A stretch of 64,000 nucleotides of DNA from Phlebiopsis flavidoalba (lineage: Eukaryota > Basidiomycota > Agaricomycetes > Polyporales > Phanerochaetaceae): the NCBI GenBank assembly GCA_035772785.1, contig JAOCPU010000015.1, positions 186,001-250,000 on the forward strand. The letters are read 5' to 3'. Below the pieces are notes generated by a model. That model saw nothing but the letters and a program-made list of their open reading frames with translations. It did not search any database and was not told where the DNA came from. Shown piece by piece: positions 48,429 through 60,729 of this stretch; the first letter of the stretch is position 1; every line of letters starts with the position of its first letter. Both the position numbers and the translations under genes were made by a program.

Positions 48429-50179
48429 ATGGACCCTGATAACAAAACCGAAGGGCCCTTCCCCTCACTATTCCCTCTACCAACGCGAGGTATCCATGCG
48501 CGGTGGCAAACATGGGCAATGTGCGCATCTTTTACCACATCTCTCCTCTGACGGCCCTCTGAGACGGACTATAGTACCAAGCTTTTCTGTACATCCTGAG
48601 GAACTACAAGAATCAACCAAGGCAAAGCTGAATGATCGAGGTTATTTCTATGCAAACTCAAATGCTGGTCTCGGCTGGACTAGCCGTGCTAACAGGCGAA
48701 TAGTCTCATAGCTCTATGTACCGCTTTGTCTGATTTCCGGGAATGTGTAGGGAGGCCTTCTACAAATGGAGAATCGTGCCTCGAACTTGCGTGGACACCA
48801 ACAACACGCGTGACCTCACTAGTAAGTCGTCATGATATTTATTCCGTATATCTTTTACCACGAAGCTCAACAGCGACGCTATTTGGTCACACAATTCCCG
48901 CGCCAGTATGCTTTGCCCCCATTGGTATCAACAAGCTATACTCTCCGAATGGCGAGCTAGTTCCCCCGCGAGCATCGCCCGGAGAGCTCGGCTTGCCCTA
49001 CTGCCTCTCTACCGCTGCTTCGCAGCCCATTGAAGCCGTCGCCGAGGCGACCTATGATCGAGCCGCCTCGGAGCCGAACGAGAGCAACAGCGTGCATCAG
49101 TATGATGGTACGTTGTGTAGTTCTTTTCGAAGGCAACGAGTGCCCAGAATCATCCACGCGTCTCTAGGACCGAACGGGGTAATGCAAAAAGTCCGCGTTT
49201 TTTCCAACTTTACATGGGCCACGATGATGCCGTGACTCTGTCACTCTTGAGACGAGCCTGGTCGTCCGGATTTGATGTCTTGATGCTCACCACAGATACG
49301 TGGCAGCTCGGTTGGCGTCCGACGGATATCAATATCGCAAATTATGTGTAAGAGCGATAGTGTTCGTGACATCGTTCTCACATAACATCCGGTGATAACA
49401 GGTTCTACTACGGTGGAAGCGTGGGCAATGAAGTCGGTATCTCCGATCCAGTTTTCATGCGGAAGTACGGCGCGGAATTAGCGAAAGAATCTGGCAAGTG
49501 GATTGACTCTAGTGTCTGGCACGGGAAGCCTCACACCTGGGACAAAATCGTCAAATGGCTAATCGAGCAGTGGGGTATTCTGTGCGCCGTTTCAGCAACA
49601 TACTTACTTCTTGCATGTGCTGCTCAGTGGAATTGTATCTCCGGTGGCCGTCCCTTCGTGCTCTAAAGGGTATCCAGAAGTGTTTTCAGATGCACTAAAA
49701 GCCTTAGAGATGGCTGCCACGGGATAGTCGTCACGAATCGATGCTGGGAGACAGGTCGATGGCGCAGTGGGGAGCCTCGAAGTTCTTACTGACATTGCTA
49801 ATGCCGTCGGAGATAGTAAGTACAGAATCTAATGATCCCGAGCCTTCCTCACATGAACTTGAATCCGCAGAGATGACTATCCTTTTTGACTCGGAATCCG
49901 CACAGGATCAGACATTTTCAAGGCCAGTGTTGCGCATCGGGAGCTCATGCAGTGATGGTTGGACGCTTACGTATAGTACTTATGGGGAATGTCGCACGAA
50001 AGCATAGAGGCAGGGTGCCGACATGTCATGAAGAGCTTGCGTAGCGGGTACGGGGTTTCGGCACATTCTTCTTATCAGACGAGGCGGGACGCTGACATAT
50101 CTTTGAAATAGGACCCTTGACATCACAATGACCGTCGCCGGATACCGATAGCATCAAGCAGGACGTCTACGTGCAATAA
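48429..50179 (+). CDS. FMN-dependent alpha-hydroxy acid dehydrogenase (lactate 2-monooxygenase / L-lactate dehydrogenase-like)
   Basis: Flavoenzyme of the FMN alpha-hydroxy acid family, likely to oxidise L-lactate or a related 2-hydroxy acid. The start at 48429 (MDPDNKTEGPF) leads in joined frames to HYSLYQREV (about 48457), VHPEELQESTKAKLNDRGYF (48588-48648), YANSNAGLGWTSRANR and TLFGH.IPAPVCFAPIGINK-like text (48878-48935). ELGLPYCLSTAASQPIEAVA follows (48985-49040), then TDTWQLGW (49298-49320). An intron at about 49347-49401 precedes FYYGG. VWHGKPHTWDK (49516-49548) and ISGGRPFVL (49639-49663) come next. AGRQVDGAVGSLEVL (about 49743-49790), holding the substrate-binding Arg of the NHGGRQ motif, and VLFDSG-like text follow, and the end is SIKQDVYVQ with TAA at 50177-50179. 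There is no cytochrome b5 domain, unlike yeast Cyb2. The exact substrate and acceptor are not determined. Confidence 0.85.
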
Positions 50180-50184
50180 AAAGA

Positions 50185-51160
50185 TATGCCCTTAGTGTTT
50201 CAACCCGTATGGGATCCGCGCAGACCCCAATCGGAAGAGCATGCAAAATTATGATCAGAAGCCCGAATTTGCATGTTTGTGATTGCTTGGTTGCACGTCG
50301 CAACGGCTTTATATGTTTCATGTACCACTGTACGGTCAAACAGATAGAGTATTCAAAATATCAAGATAAAAAGGATAAAAAACTGATACTTGCGTATTTG
50401 CTGCGTTTACAGTATGGGCGCTGGCAAAAGTCGAAACCACAGCACCTGCCATTTCGGTGCTTATGTACAACAGGGCAACACACGTTGCCGATTTGCCTGC
50501 GTTTTCCCTTTGTGTATCTACTATCCATCGTGAAAGCCCGATGCGCTGTTATTGAATTCGACCCACCACCATCCACCATATCTGTCGATTGGTATCTTAC
50601 TGTCTTGCTTGAGAGAATAACTTGAGACAAGAAGCTTGGCAGCATTCGTCGCTACAAATGTGGGGCGGACCGCCTGAACATGGGTATCAGTTAATCGAGT
50701 GACACGAGCTGTCCCGAGTCCCCTCCTAGCCTCGATTTCATGCCGCGGACGCGTAACTATATGCCGTGATTTCCCGGTATACACCCAGGAAGGTGTCGCC
50801 AAATGCAGCACGCGAAAATAGAGTTGCTTAAATCCTCAGCTGGAATATCGAGATGATTGTACCTATCATCTTTGTGGGTGGGATACTAGCAGATGTAGCC
50901 GACTTTCACGACGCCTTGCGAGCTCCCGTTCACGCGTAGGTAGCTTACAATCTAGTTTATTGTGCCGAGATGGCTGAATATATACGGAATTCTAGAGGGT
51001 CAACCAACGCCGAATTTCTGTCTTAGTCAAGAGACGGCTTGATTAAGTCAGGTTAAGTATTGAGGCGTGCCCCCGTTCCCGTAGCATGGATGAACTCAGA
51101 ACGTCAGATATCCTAGCCCCATTCATTTCACTGACTATGGATGGTTACACTATCTCGCTT
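50185..51160. other. No recognised gene
   Basis: A plus-strand frame of 138 codons at 50209-50625 has no motif I recognise. The rest appears intergenic, lying between the FMN enzyme and the 3' end of aryl-alcohol dehydrogenase 2. Confidence 0.4.
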
Positions 51161-51167
51161 GGTGTTG

Positions 51168-52890
51168 TTACATGAGGTTTGCTGCTCGTGACAGGGCCCG
51201 ATTATGTCGCAGGGCGGATCGCCCTACTTGCGCAGGCCATTTGTCAAAGTGGCCTGCACTCTTGTACATGGCGTTGTACTCAGACCCGTCGCCCCTGACG
51301 GCCTTGTAAGCCTTGACCCCAACGCAGCAGGATTCAAATGCACTCACAAAGTAAGAGAATGGGAATCCCTTGTTGAATGGTACGATGTCATCGAGTTTCT
51401 TGATCTGCTCGGCGCGGGGAAAAGCGAGATTTCGAGAGCCTGCCCAGGTTCTCGTATAGGGCTCGACCTTACGTCCTCCAATGATTGGGAAGACGTAGGG
51501 AGCTTTCTGCATAGCCCAAGCGATGTGCAACTATGGGCGTATTTAGCCAGTGCAACACGACCACTTCAGGAGATGCTCACCCGACGGTAATATGCTTCGC
51601 CCCAATCTCCGCAGCAATCTCCTCAAGCGCAAGACACACTTTACGTCAGGGTGCTCGGTACGCTTCCACCGTCGCCAAATGCCGACCGACCGTCCTTGGC
51701 CTTGCTCTCCAGGACTCGAGGCGCTTCTTATCCTCCCGCCGTCAGTGCGGATCTTACCGCCTCCCTAAGACGCCCCATTGGTGCTAAAGACATAGAAAAG
51801 CCATGCCTATCCGCACCAGGTTCATCACGTCAGTCCACTCCGTCAACGTGTGAGAGCGTTTACTCACCTTCCGCAGGGAGAGCCATGGGGAGGATGTCCA
51901 CGCTCGAAGCTTCGCCGGGGGCTGCCCATAATGCTCCACGCGCCGCTCTGATAGATCACGAACGGTGTTTGTTCGCCATGCGAGCGTAAGTGTTTGCCGT
52001 TCTTCGCAACGATCCATGCGGGAAGTTGTCGGAGACGCCGAGGTAGATGAACCTTGGCCAGTGGGCGAACGACCCGATGGTGGAGACCGTTCATGAACCT
52101 CTTCAACGCCAAGCTGTAGTCCCCACACCGAGTGCACGTATTAAAGAATGTCAATGTAGTTCCCGTGCGCAATTTTTTTTGAGTGAAGCCTTGACGGAGT
52201 TGTGGCGTGTGCTAGTGGATTTGGTGCTGTTTCCGATATGAACATGCTACCTCCTTCTGAGGGACTTCCTCGGCCGAAGCGTGTGGCGCATATATTTCTT
52301 AAAATTGGTCGTTGTACTGTTTAAAAGACCGTCTGTAAGAACTGTGTGCTTTTACACAAAGTCCATTTCCCCACCTTCGTCGCGATAACCACTTTGCTCG
52401 CGATTGTTGCGCACACTTCTCCATCCATGCTCACCAAATGAACTCTCTGTCGAAGAGCCGTCCTGGCTTATAAACGGGTTTAATACACACGTTACGTAGT
52501 TAAAGCGAAGTCCAACACTCACTAAAGCATTGGCGGTATCAATAAAGTTACCCTCACCCATCACGGCGGCTCGATAGTACGCGTGTTCGAGCAGCCTTGA
52601 AAATCTTGCTGTCCTTGTGTCCATCGGCGCCGAACCGGATGTTATCTCATCTTTGTTGCCACTGCTCATAGCACCAAGTGGCACAATGTGGGAGACATGC
52701 ATACAGCCGCAAGGGGCCCCCCCAGAGGACCTGGACGGCCCAAAACAATGCAGTGTTGGGTCTTAGTGTTGTACCGTGGTGAAGCAGTACAGTAGGAGGA
52801 TCTGAGCATTTGTAGCTCGATGTGTGAGGATAGGGTGCATGGCGGTGGATGTTGTTTGTCCGCTCCGCTGTGCATCCATTGGCTCGCCCA
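51168..52890 (-). CDS. AAD: Aryl-alcohol dehydrogenase (aldo-keto reductase), copy 2
   Basis: NADPH-dependent aldo-keto reductase of the AAD group, thought to interconvert aromatic aldehydes and alcohols. The N-terminal part on the minus strand has a GRPGPLGGPLAAV segment and PLGAMSSGN (about 52740-52660), then GEGNFIDTANA (about 52560-52525), then an intron. QDGSSTE leads into a GNREQ-like block (about 52460-52390). Further on come VEEVMNGLHH-like text (about 52110-52080), PAWIVAKN (about 52020), TPFVIYQSGAWSIM (51970-51930) and [16 protein letters not shown] text (about 51910-51880). The C-terminal part is [18 protein letters not shown] (51510-51460), EQIKKLDDIVPFNKGFPFSY (about 51410-51350), GDGSEYNAMYKSAGHFDKWP (51291-51232). 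The NADPH-binding C-terminal motif IIGGRK is intact. It is similar in all parts to copy 1 at 60.7-62.2 kb, which lies in the opposite orientation. Confidence 0.82.
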
Positions 52891-53424
52891 TTTTACATAT
52901 AGCGGTCAGCTTGGGGTTTTTGAGATCGTCAGCAAGCACTTGATCAATCAGATATTCTGGGAACTCCGGGTTCTTAGTGCGGAGCTCATACATTTCCAGC
53001 TGGCCCGCGGGGACAGTAAGTTAGGCGAATATCTATGACCGGTGTGATGAGCGCGTACGAATTGCGGGAACCCTTCCTGTTCCATAACTTCGTCGAGGCT
53101 GGGTAAGAAGCAATTAACACTTTGTATAGCTTTCTTTCTTCCTTGGGATATCCCCGAAAATTCGGGATATGGTTGTGACTCTTTCAAATTGGATGATTGG
53201 TCTTTCTTGGCCAGCGTCGGCATGAAACATTGAGCGTTCATATCGACTAGAACTTCACCGCACTGTGATATCAGAGCATTCGATTCGAGATAGAAGGTCG
53301 ACATTACAGGGCTCGACATTGAGCGAAACAACGAATCCCTCGCGGAATTGAAAAGGCGTGGAAATATTAGTATGACTGCGTAGAACGCGTGCAAAGCGTT
53401 TGCTTGGACTTCATGGAAGATCAT
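52850..53424 (-). other. Coding-like segment, unrecognised
   Basis: The minus strand carries two coherent charged stretches. KKDQSSNLKESQPYPEFSG leads to FLPSLDEVMEQEGFPQFVRA (about 53200-53040). MYELRTKNPEFPEYLIDQVL with ADDLKNPKLTAICKMGEP follows in another frame (52993-52880). They read like one protein crossed by a frame slip, ending close to the start of aryl-alcohol dehydrogenase 2. I do not know the family. Confidence 0.3.
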
Positions 53425-53429
53425 ACAAT

Positions 53430-54215
53430 GTTTTCAGGATTGTGTTAAGCGTAGTGGAAAGATATTTGCAGGCGTTTCGTGACCCATCTTTATCTTATTA
53501 TAACAGGGATTACGGCCGTTCATGTCGAGTTTCAAGTGTTGGTGAATTAACGAAAGGAAAACCGCCTTTGAGACGAACAGAAAGGAGGGGTGGGGCTAAG
53601 GCGGCGCCTGATAAGCGATTGTGACGACGGCTAGACTGCGTGAGGCGTTTTTCGCGTCGTGCGACTGAGGTACGTCCTAGCACAGGTCCAGAACAGGGCA
53701 ACATTAAAAAACTGTGGATGGACAGGCTAAATACGTTCAGTGATGATTCTTTGCTGGATGTAAATGGTAGAAATGAAGTCATATGGTTCCATTGAAAAGC
53801 GTTGAGCACAGGACCCTGTAGGGTGTGCGGATATCAGCCAATTGTGTACATCCACATGTTTGTAATGTAACTAATAAAACTGCGAGAAATATAACTCCTA
53901 AGTAAGGCTTTACGGATCGTGAGGTGGTCAATTAATAAGCTGACCAAGCAGCTCGAGTCTACTGTAATCGCTCTGATCAACGCCATATTTGGGTTGTTTA
54001 GGCCGGGACAAATCACGGCTGCTTCACCGAGGCCAACCTTGCGTTTTGGACGGTTGACACAACCCTCTACCGACAGCTCTCATGCCAACTGAGTGCGGGA
54101 CCGTGTTGCTTGAAAACGATTAGCACTGTATTTGTGACGGGTCTCCTGAACATATCCGACGCCAAATCCGCATATTACACACTTTAACCTGAACGACCAC
54201 TGAAGTAAGCACCTA
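53430..54215. other. No recognised gene
   Basis: No motif seen. It may contain upstream sequence of the unrecognised minus-strand segment and the promoter of ATG1. Confidence 0.4.
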
Positions 54216-54219
54216 CGAG

Positions 54220-57200
54220 ATGCCACCCACTGCGACGGGAGCCGCCACACGAAGCGGACGACGAGCGCGAGAGGCTCTGACAGACTTCTTTGCGTTTGTC
54301 ACCACCGGAGGGTTGAGGATGAAGAGCTGAAGCCGTACGTGATAGTCAGCGAGCTTTGTCTTGGGAATGGCACTCTGCTGTCGCGACAGTTTATCGCGGG
54401 ATATCATCAGGTTCGCCCTACTATCCCCTGTACTACTCCGTGCTAGCCTCATGTGGTGTGAAGGACACAACTCAAACTGTAGCGAGCGATTAAGACAGTC
54501 AACCGAAGTGGTCTGAGGCCCTAAGCTCTTGGACAACTTGCACGGCGAAATAGAAATCTTGAAGGCTCTCTCACACAGACATATCACGCGATTACTGAAC
54601 ATTGTAGTACGTCCCCTCAACTGTTTGGTTGGAATGCAGCTTCACATGATTGTAACAGCAAGGCGAACGCAACATATATCTCATCATCGAGTTCTGCGCG
54701 GGCGGAGATCTCTCTAATTACATCAAGAAGAGGGGACGTGTTGATGGGTCTCGAATACGTGCCCTCCCCAGGTGCCGCACCCATCTACTATCCACACTCC
54801 AAGACCGGAGGGTTGAATGAGATTGTCGTGCGGAGCTTCTTACGGCAGTTAGGTGCGTACCCCTGCTGACTTCTTGATGGCCCCATGTTCTTACACCCTT
54901 ACCGCGTGTGTAGCTCGTGCGTTGAAATATCTGCGCAGGCGGAGCCTTATCCACAGAGATTTGAAGCCTCAGGTAACTTCATGTCGTCGTTTAGCGTGAA
55001 ACGTACTCATTCCCATCCAGAACTTACTCCTCAATCCCGCGTCTGAGCAGGAGTTGGCGACTGGCCATCCTATAGGTGTTCCTATACTAAAGGTCGCGGA
55101 CTTTGGCTTTGCGCGGTCGCTTTTTCGCCGAACCTTATGGCTGAAACTCTATGTGGTTCACCGTGCGTATATTTTTCTCGTGAGACTGAAACCCCTCCTG
55201 ATATGTACCAGATTATACATGGCACCCGAGATCTTGCGATATGAGAAATACGATGAGAAAGCAGATTTATGGTCAGTGGGCGCAGTGTTTTGTATGAGAT
55301 GGCGGTTGGACGACCACCGTTTCGTGCTCAAAATCACCTCGAGTTGATTAAGAAGATCGACAATTCGAAGGGGATCGCCTTCCCAGACGAAGATCCATCA
55401 GCCATCGCGCGCGCCCAGGAGAACGGCAATGAGATTGTACTTGTACCCCCAGACGTCAAGACGCTCATCCGCGGGCTACTCAAACCTATACAGCCGAGCG
55501 GCTGTCGTTCGATAGCTTCTTCAGCAGCACGGCGATGGAGAAGTCCAAGTTCCCAAGACCAACCAGGGATGCTCCCCCTCCTCCGATAGACGACTATGAT
55601 ATGGGTAATCCCGATGGACATACCTGAACATCATCGTGTCATCCCACCCCCCCTGAAGTGCTTGATCCGAAAGCGATGATACCGCCAAGTAAGTTCGCTT
55701 TCCGGCGCAGAGATTCTGGAACCGGTGAAAGGTTAGGAGGGCTCTCATCTCTGACCATGTTATGGCTTGCTCATACTGTACGCAGCCCGCTACCCCCGCG
55801 CGGGTGGGGACAGTCGACAGTCCCCTGTCATAAGCCCACCGCAACGCACTGTACCTTTACCTGCAGCAGACGGCTCCGGTATAGCCTGGGGAGACCGAGG
55901 ATGGATGGGATTTTGCGACAAGAGTACGTGTCTAGTAGACGACCGAAATGCCGTCGAGGTTAACCGCACATATGATGGTATGCTGCACCTCAAGTGGATG
56001 TCATTACCGTGTTCGCTAATATCCGCCTTCTCAGAGATTGAATCTGCACGAAAACGGTGCGCGCTCCGAGACCGCCGATATGACTCCCGTTACTCCCGCC
56101 GACGAGAACCAACCTGCACCGTTTCCTACCTATGAATCCTCCTCTCCAGCACCCATTCAGCTTCCCGCCTCCCCCCCCGAATCCCGGCGCACCGCCATCC
56201 TCGGGCTCACCGTCGAGGTCTGGGGGGCGCCCGAACGAACTGCCTCTCAGGCCGCGCACTGAACGCTGCAAGTCCAAGAAGCTCTTCGGCTCGCCATCAT
56301 CAACCCCGGCGCACCGGTGCAATATGCACCTCGCCAACAGATTTTGTCATCAGAGGCGTGCTGGGGTTGGATGTCGATGGTCGCGAGATCCAGAGGAGGA
56401 TGCGTTGTTTGGAGTCGCTGGAGAAGCTTGGCCGGGGAAAAGGGAAAGGACGCGAAGTGCTGACGAAGGTGGGACTAGACGAAATGTGTTGAATACGTCA
56501 AGAATTTCCAGCAGAGTGAGTAACCATATGTTCCTTCACTTTTGAATGATACTGGATAGTGTTTATAGAGCCTCTACCAGATCCGAGCAAGTTCGAACGA
56601 CGTCAGCAGGCGAGCCAGAACGGCATGCGGTGAATCGCGCAAGCACGCTGACGTTTCAGGCGGGAGTACAACGCCGTACACCTGCGTTGCGGTGTACATG
56701 CTCTTGATGTCGTTCTGGCCAGAGAGAGCATCGCCAACATGAAGCTCCGGAATTATCATGAACATATGCAAATGCGGGACCCAGACGGGGAGTATGAAGT
56801 CAGCGAAGGATTTTGACTTAGGGTCCGTCTTGGGTGCACAATCCTGGTCACGACTTACTGAAACGTTAAATGTACAGCATTGACCTGGTTCAAGGACCAG
56901 TTCATCAAGTGTCACAACGGGGCAACACTTGTGAAGACCTGGCTTCCAGCTCAATACTCTGGGCCCACCAACATTCCTCGACCAGCTAGTCTATGACCGT
57001 GCTCTAGTTCTGGTAGGTCTCTAAATGGTTACCTGAATTTAATGCGATGTCTTATATCGTCACAGAGTCGATCGGCTGGCGCGTAAGGAGCGACTTCTGG
57101 ATCAGGCTAACAGCCCCGGACGAGTGTGAGAAACTGTACGAAGAGATCGCTGTGGTGTCTGTACGCACTACAAGACGACCTCTTACAAACCGACAACCCG

Positions 57201-57461
57201 TTTATGGAAGAGGACCGTACCCACGATACAAACTTGTATGTCATATATCCACATCTTACTTCCCCACGACTAATGGGTCCGGCTTCGACTCTAGGGAATC
57301 AAGCGGGGACAAAGCTCCGGCTCGTTCGATGTCGCGTCCGCATGGGCATGAACGACGGAGAACGCTTGAGAGATGCTCGCGCGGATAGGAATCTCGACGA
57401 CGTCCAACATGACCCTGCACCCTGGGACATTGCTGCAATTGAAGCGGCCACCACATCATGA
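54220..57461 (+). CDS. ATG1: Autophagy-initiating serine/threonine kinase Atg1
   Basis: Kinase that starts autophagosome formation together with Atg13 and partners at the pre-autophagosomal site. The ATG at 54220 opens the gene. N-lobe: VSELGNGTL-like text (about 54325) and [20 protein letters not shown] (54527-54590). After an intron: [14 protein letters not shown] (about 54811-54855), [18 protein letters not shown] (54919-54972), the catalytic loop with Asp. Intron. [19 protein letters not shown] (55023-55074), [15 protein letters not shown] (55077-55121), the DFG motif. [20 protein letters not shown] (55218-55277), then [20 protein letters not shown] (55307-55366), which is diagnostic of Atg1. 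[16 protein letters not shown] (about 55448-55495) ends the kinase. After a variable linker, the C-terminal MIT-like domain is seen: [18 protein letters not shown] (about 57161-57215) and [20 protein letters not shown] (57312-57371), ending [12 protein letters not shown] with a stop at 57459-57461. Frame slips hit the activation loop. Confidence 0.92.
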
Positions 57462-57464
57462 TCA

Positions 57465-58020
57465 TCCTGGCTGATTGCCAGCACATTGCTGTACGTTTTT
57501 TTCTACTCTCTGCATCTCTTGCTAACTCTAGGGATTGTTGCAGAATCCTCATCCTCGCGATGTCGTTTATTCTCTGCGTTTGTTGGATTTTTGAGGGGCA
57601 CCCAGGACCGACTACTATTCATGATATATTGCACTATCTAATATGTACCTCTCATGTACCATCAACACGGTATCGTACAGTTACACTGTGTCCCCTTTGC
57701 TACACACCATGTACTCTAGTTTCATGCCAGCGATTCATATTACTTACTCGTCAATAAACTCTAGAGCTGTGACTTCCGTCATTGATGCATTTGTGGCGCG
57801 TCTAAGCTCTGTCTTCATCATGGACTGTGCTCCATGCTCTTCGCCAGGCTTGGGTGCATACCATTCCCTATAATACGTGAGTGATTGAAAGACGGGCATC
57901 CTTCATTCTATTTAGTAGCTTTGCGTAGGGGAACGTCGGACGAAGTTCACCTCACCATTCGGACCTCTCGCAAATTCGCGGTTCCTTGCCACCAGCAGCT
58001 AGGCTTCGATTAATCGTTAG
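57465..58020. other. Intergenic region between ATG1 and the exopolyphosphatase gene
   Basis: AT-leaning sequence with no coding motif; it probably holds the ATG1 3' end and the promoter of the next gene. Confidence 0.5.
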
Positions 58021-58026
58021 GACCGT

Positions 58027-59407
58027 ATGACTTCGCCATCAGCAGGACTCGATAAGACTCTTATCCAGCTCGAAGGATCAGTATCTGAATGCTGTCAAAG
58101 GAAAAAAAAGGCAAGGGAGCAGGATTGGTTGGTGGTGATGGTGGGCAACGAGGCAGGAGGTGAGTAGTGTCTACATCTTGGAAACCTCTTTGCTTAGTCT
58201 CGTTGACATCACTCTCAGACCTCGATTCCCTTGTGAGCGCCATAGCCCTCGGATGGTACAAGAACGTTGATTCAGAAGGAAAAAGACTGTCACACTCGTC
58301 CAAACCGTCCCGCTCAGACCTTTCGCTTCGCGCCGAGAATCTTCACGCCTTGCAGCCTCGCAAAACCTTGCGGATCGCTACACGATACCTCCTTTGCGTC
58401 GACGAACTTCCGTCATCAGCTCCATTCCCGTCATACCCGCTTTGCTCTAGTTGACCATAACCGCCTTCAGACTCGCTTCACGATAGATAACCCAAGCGCA
58501 AGGGTCGAAGCGATTATCGACCACCACGAGGACGAAGGTGTTCACAAATACACCGCAGAGCTCCTAGCGTATCGTCGTGGTCCCTACGGGGAAGCTGTGC
58601 TTCCCTGGTCGCGCGTTTCCTAGCCGATAAATCCGTGGACGCAGCAGTACCGAAGGAGCTCGCACTCTGTTACTAGCGCTATCTTGGTTGACACCAATGG
58701 GCTTGAAGCCAGTGGAAAGGCTGAATGCTCTCGATAGAGAGGCTGCCTGCATTATCTATTACCGCGCTCCCTCTTACCTGATTCTGGCTCCTGGGTCCAT
58801 CGGAGCTTCACGACCATCCTCAGCTCAAGGAGCTCTCTGCAAACACTTGCAAAAACAAGAAAAAGGCGACGTCCGAAGCACTGCGGGGCACCCGAGACCT
58901 TCTTAGAGGGACTACAAGGAGTACAATTTTCGTGCCTCCGTGGACTACGGGGAAGACCCCCAATAACCGTGGGTCTATCGAACCGATACCGATAGGTCTT
59001 TCATCCTTGGATTCCAGAACGACAAAGAATTTTGAGTGCAAACCGAAGGGTACATGTCAGAGCGCGCGACTTTTCAGGTCGCTCGGCTATTCTCACATCT
59101 TTCCGCAACGACAAGAAGATCAACAAGCACGGAAAGTGCCGGAAGCACAGGCGTGAGCAGATTGTTACGTTGTGCGCAATGGAGACGTGGACTAGCTCCC
59201 CGACCGGCTGTTCAAGGGGCCTGAAACATGCAGAGGAATTGGAGTTGAAGAAGAGGTCGTTGAAAGACGACTATTTCAGACCGAAGTTCCAGCTCAGTTC
59301 GGGGAGAAACTACCACATCAAATTATGGAACTGGGAGCACAGGAAATACAGACGCTACGCGGAAAGTAACCGCTCCGCTGGTGAAGCGAACGATCATCGA
59401 ATGTTAG
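58027..59407 (+). CDS. PPX1: Exopolyphosphatase (DHH phosphoesterase family)
   Basis: Cytosolic enzyme that removes terminal phosphates from inorganic polyphosphate chains. The start at 58027 gives MTSPSAGLDKTLIQLEGSV. An intron runs from about 58160 (gtgagtag) to 58198. The next exon reads SDLDSLVSAIALGWYKN (58216-58266), the first DHH-family metal site. Then SDLSLRAENLHAL (58315-58353), FALVDHNRLQTRFTIDNPSA (58439-58501) and VEAIIDHHEDEGVHKYTAEL (58505-58564), the DHH signature. Then TNGLKPVERLNALDREAA (58690-58748 in joined frames), then RDLLR-YKEYNF-like text (about 58895-58935). Near the C-terminus come LTSFRNDKKINKHGK (59090-59135), HRREQIVTL and LKHAEELELKKRSLKDDYF (59220-59276), and the end reads RKVTAPLVKR..IIEC with TAG at 59405-59407. 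Frame slips are frequent, but both metal-binding regions are readable. Confidence 0.87.
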
Positions 59408-59409
59408 GT

Positions 59410-60725
59410 TCATAATCCCAGCACCACCAATAAAACCTGTATATCTAGATGCTATAGTGAGTGCTATGCGGCACTTTATGGACCGAGTTGACCGCTTCCA
59501 GACATACCCATTCGAAACGGAAAGCCCCATGGGGAGGCGTCGTACAACTGAATATAGTACTGAACGCTCGAGAACGCTTCCAGTATCAATCTCTTGCATT
59601 CAGTATAGACAATTGCATGTGAAACGTGAATAAGACGTTCTTGTCCTCACCCCTATTCCGAGGCTCCCCTTCAACCGGGGCCTAGTCGAGCTCGGAGATG
59701 CCCCAAGAGATGCCTCGTCACGGGCATTTGCCGACGCCACCAAGCCTCCGCCTAAATTTGGCAGTCGCTGCAGTCCTTACTGAGTCCTGACTTGGACTAA
59801 AACTTTAGTGTTGGCTCTTCTCTCTCCAGCCAATCAATGCATGATGTCGACCGTCATACTTCTTATGGTCCAAGAGTCAGCTCGGCTGCGCAGCATTTAT
59901 CCGTGTGTAAAGCTGTATCGTAGGCCAAGGTACGCAATGTGAGTAAGCACTGCCAGCTCTCTGAGAACATGAAACCTCTAACTGTATCGTTGAAGCTAGT
60001 CATTTATAATCTCGCACAGTTCTTATGACTCGACTCAATGCTGAACAAGCACCGTTCCTTTCTTGTTATCTCGGCTCCGTCACAAGGGTGTCCCGTCGGT
60101 GCCGCAATGACATTGGCTGTCGCTTCTCGCACGATGACTCAGTGGCGCGCAAAAGTTTCATCGAAGTCAAGTGTGAGATATACTGCTTACTCACTCTTGG
60201 GGGAAGCATATTATCCGACTTCTCGGCAAATCACACCTTCGCTGGTCTTACACGAGTGGGAAGTCACGCTATGCCAACGTGGATTCCTTGTTCACCGTTC
60301 ACAGTGATTGGCATGGTAGGGCCTTTTGACTTTTAATTGACAGATCTATTTGTCAATGATTTGTCAGTCTATTAGAAGGTGACTTTTCGCGTCATCCTAT
60401 ATTTGCACTTTTCCCGTTCACAGCGGGTGATCCGGAGTGCAGTCACTAGCGATGCAAGCGACCGGTCGTCCAGGCCTCCTGAAAACAGTTTGGAGGAAGC
60501 CGCGATACATACTTATGCATCGGCAACCGTTGTTGGACGCTTCTCTGGGTTCCGGCTTATGGCCTTGCTTGGAGAGAATTTGAGACGGCACGATGTCTCC
60601 TCAAGACCCCAGATGGATGGGTCGCCCAGGAATCATATCTTGTATAAAAAGCTGCACCGATGTTCCCAGATTCCCCATATCTGACACGCATCCCTTGTAG
60701 CATCCCAAACTCATCTTTACACTCC
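59410..60725. other. No recognised gene
   Basis: A plus-strand frame of 103 codons (60025-60336) has no motif I recognise. The last few hundred bases are the likely promoter of aryl-alcohol dehydrogenase 1; TTGTATAAAAAGC at about 60639-60651 could serve as a TATA element roughly 80 bases upstream of the start codon. Confidence 0.4.
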
Positions 60726-60729
60726 TCAG

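Noticed and set aside
50966..51040. Possible tRNA (GCCGAGATGGCTGA start resembles a tRNA-Ser/Leu 5' end)
   Set aside because: No T-loop box (GGTTCRAATC) at the right distance and no acceptor-stem pairing.
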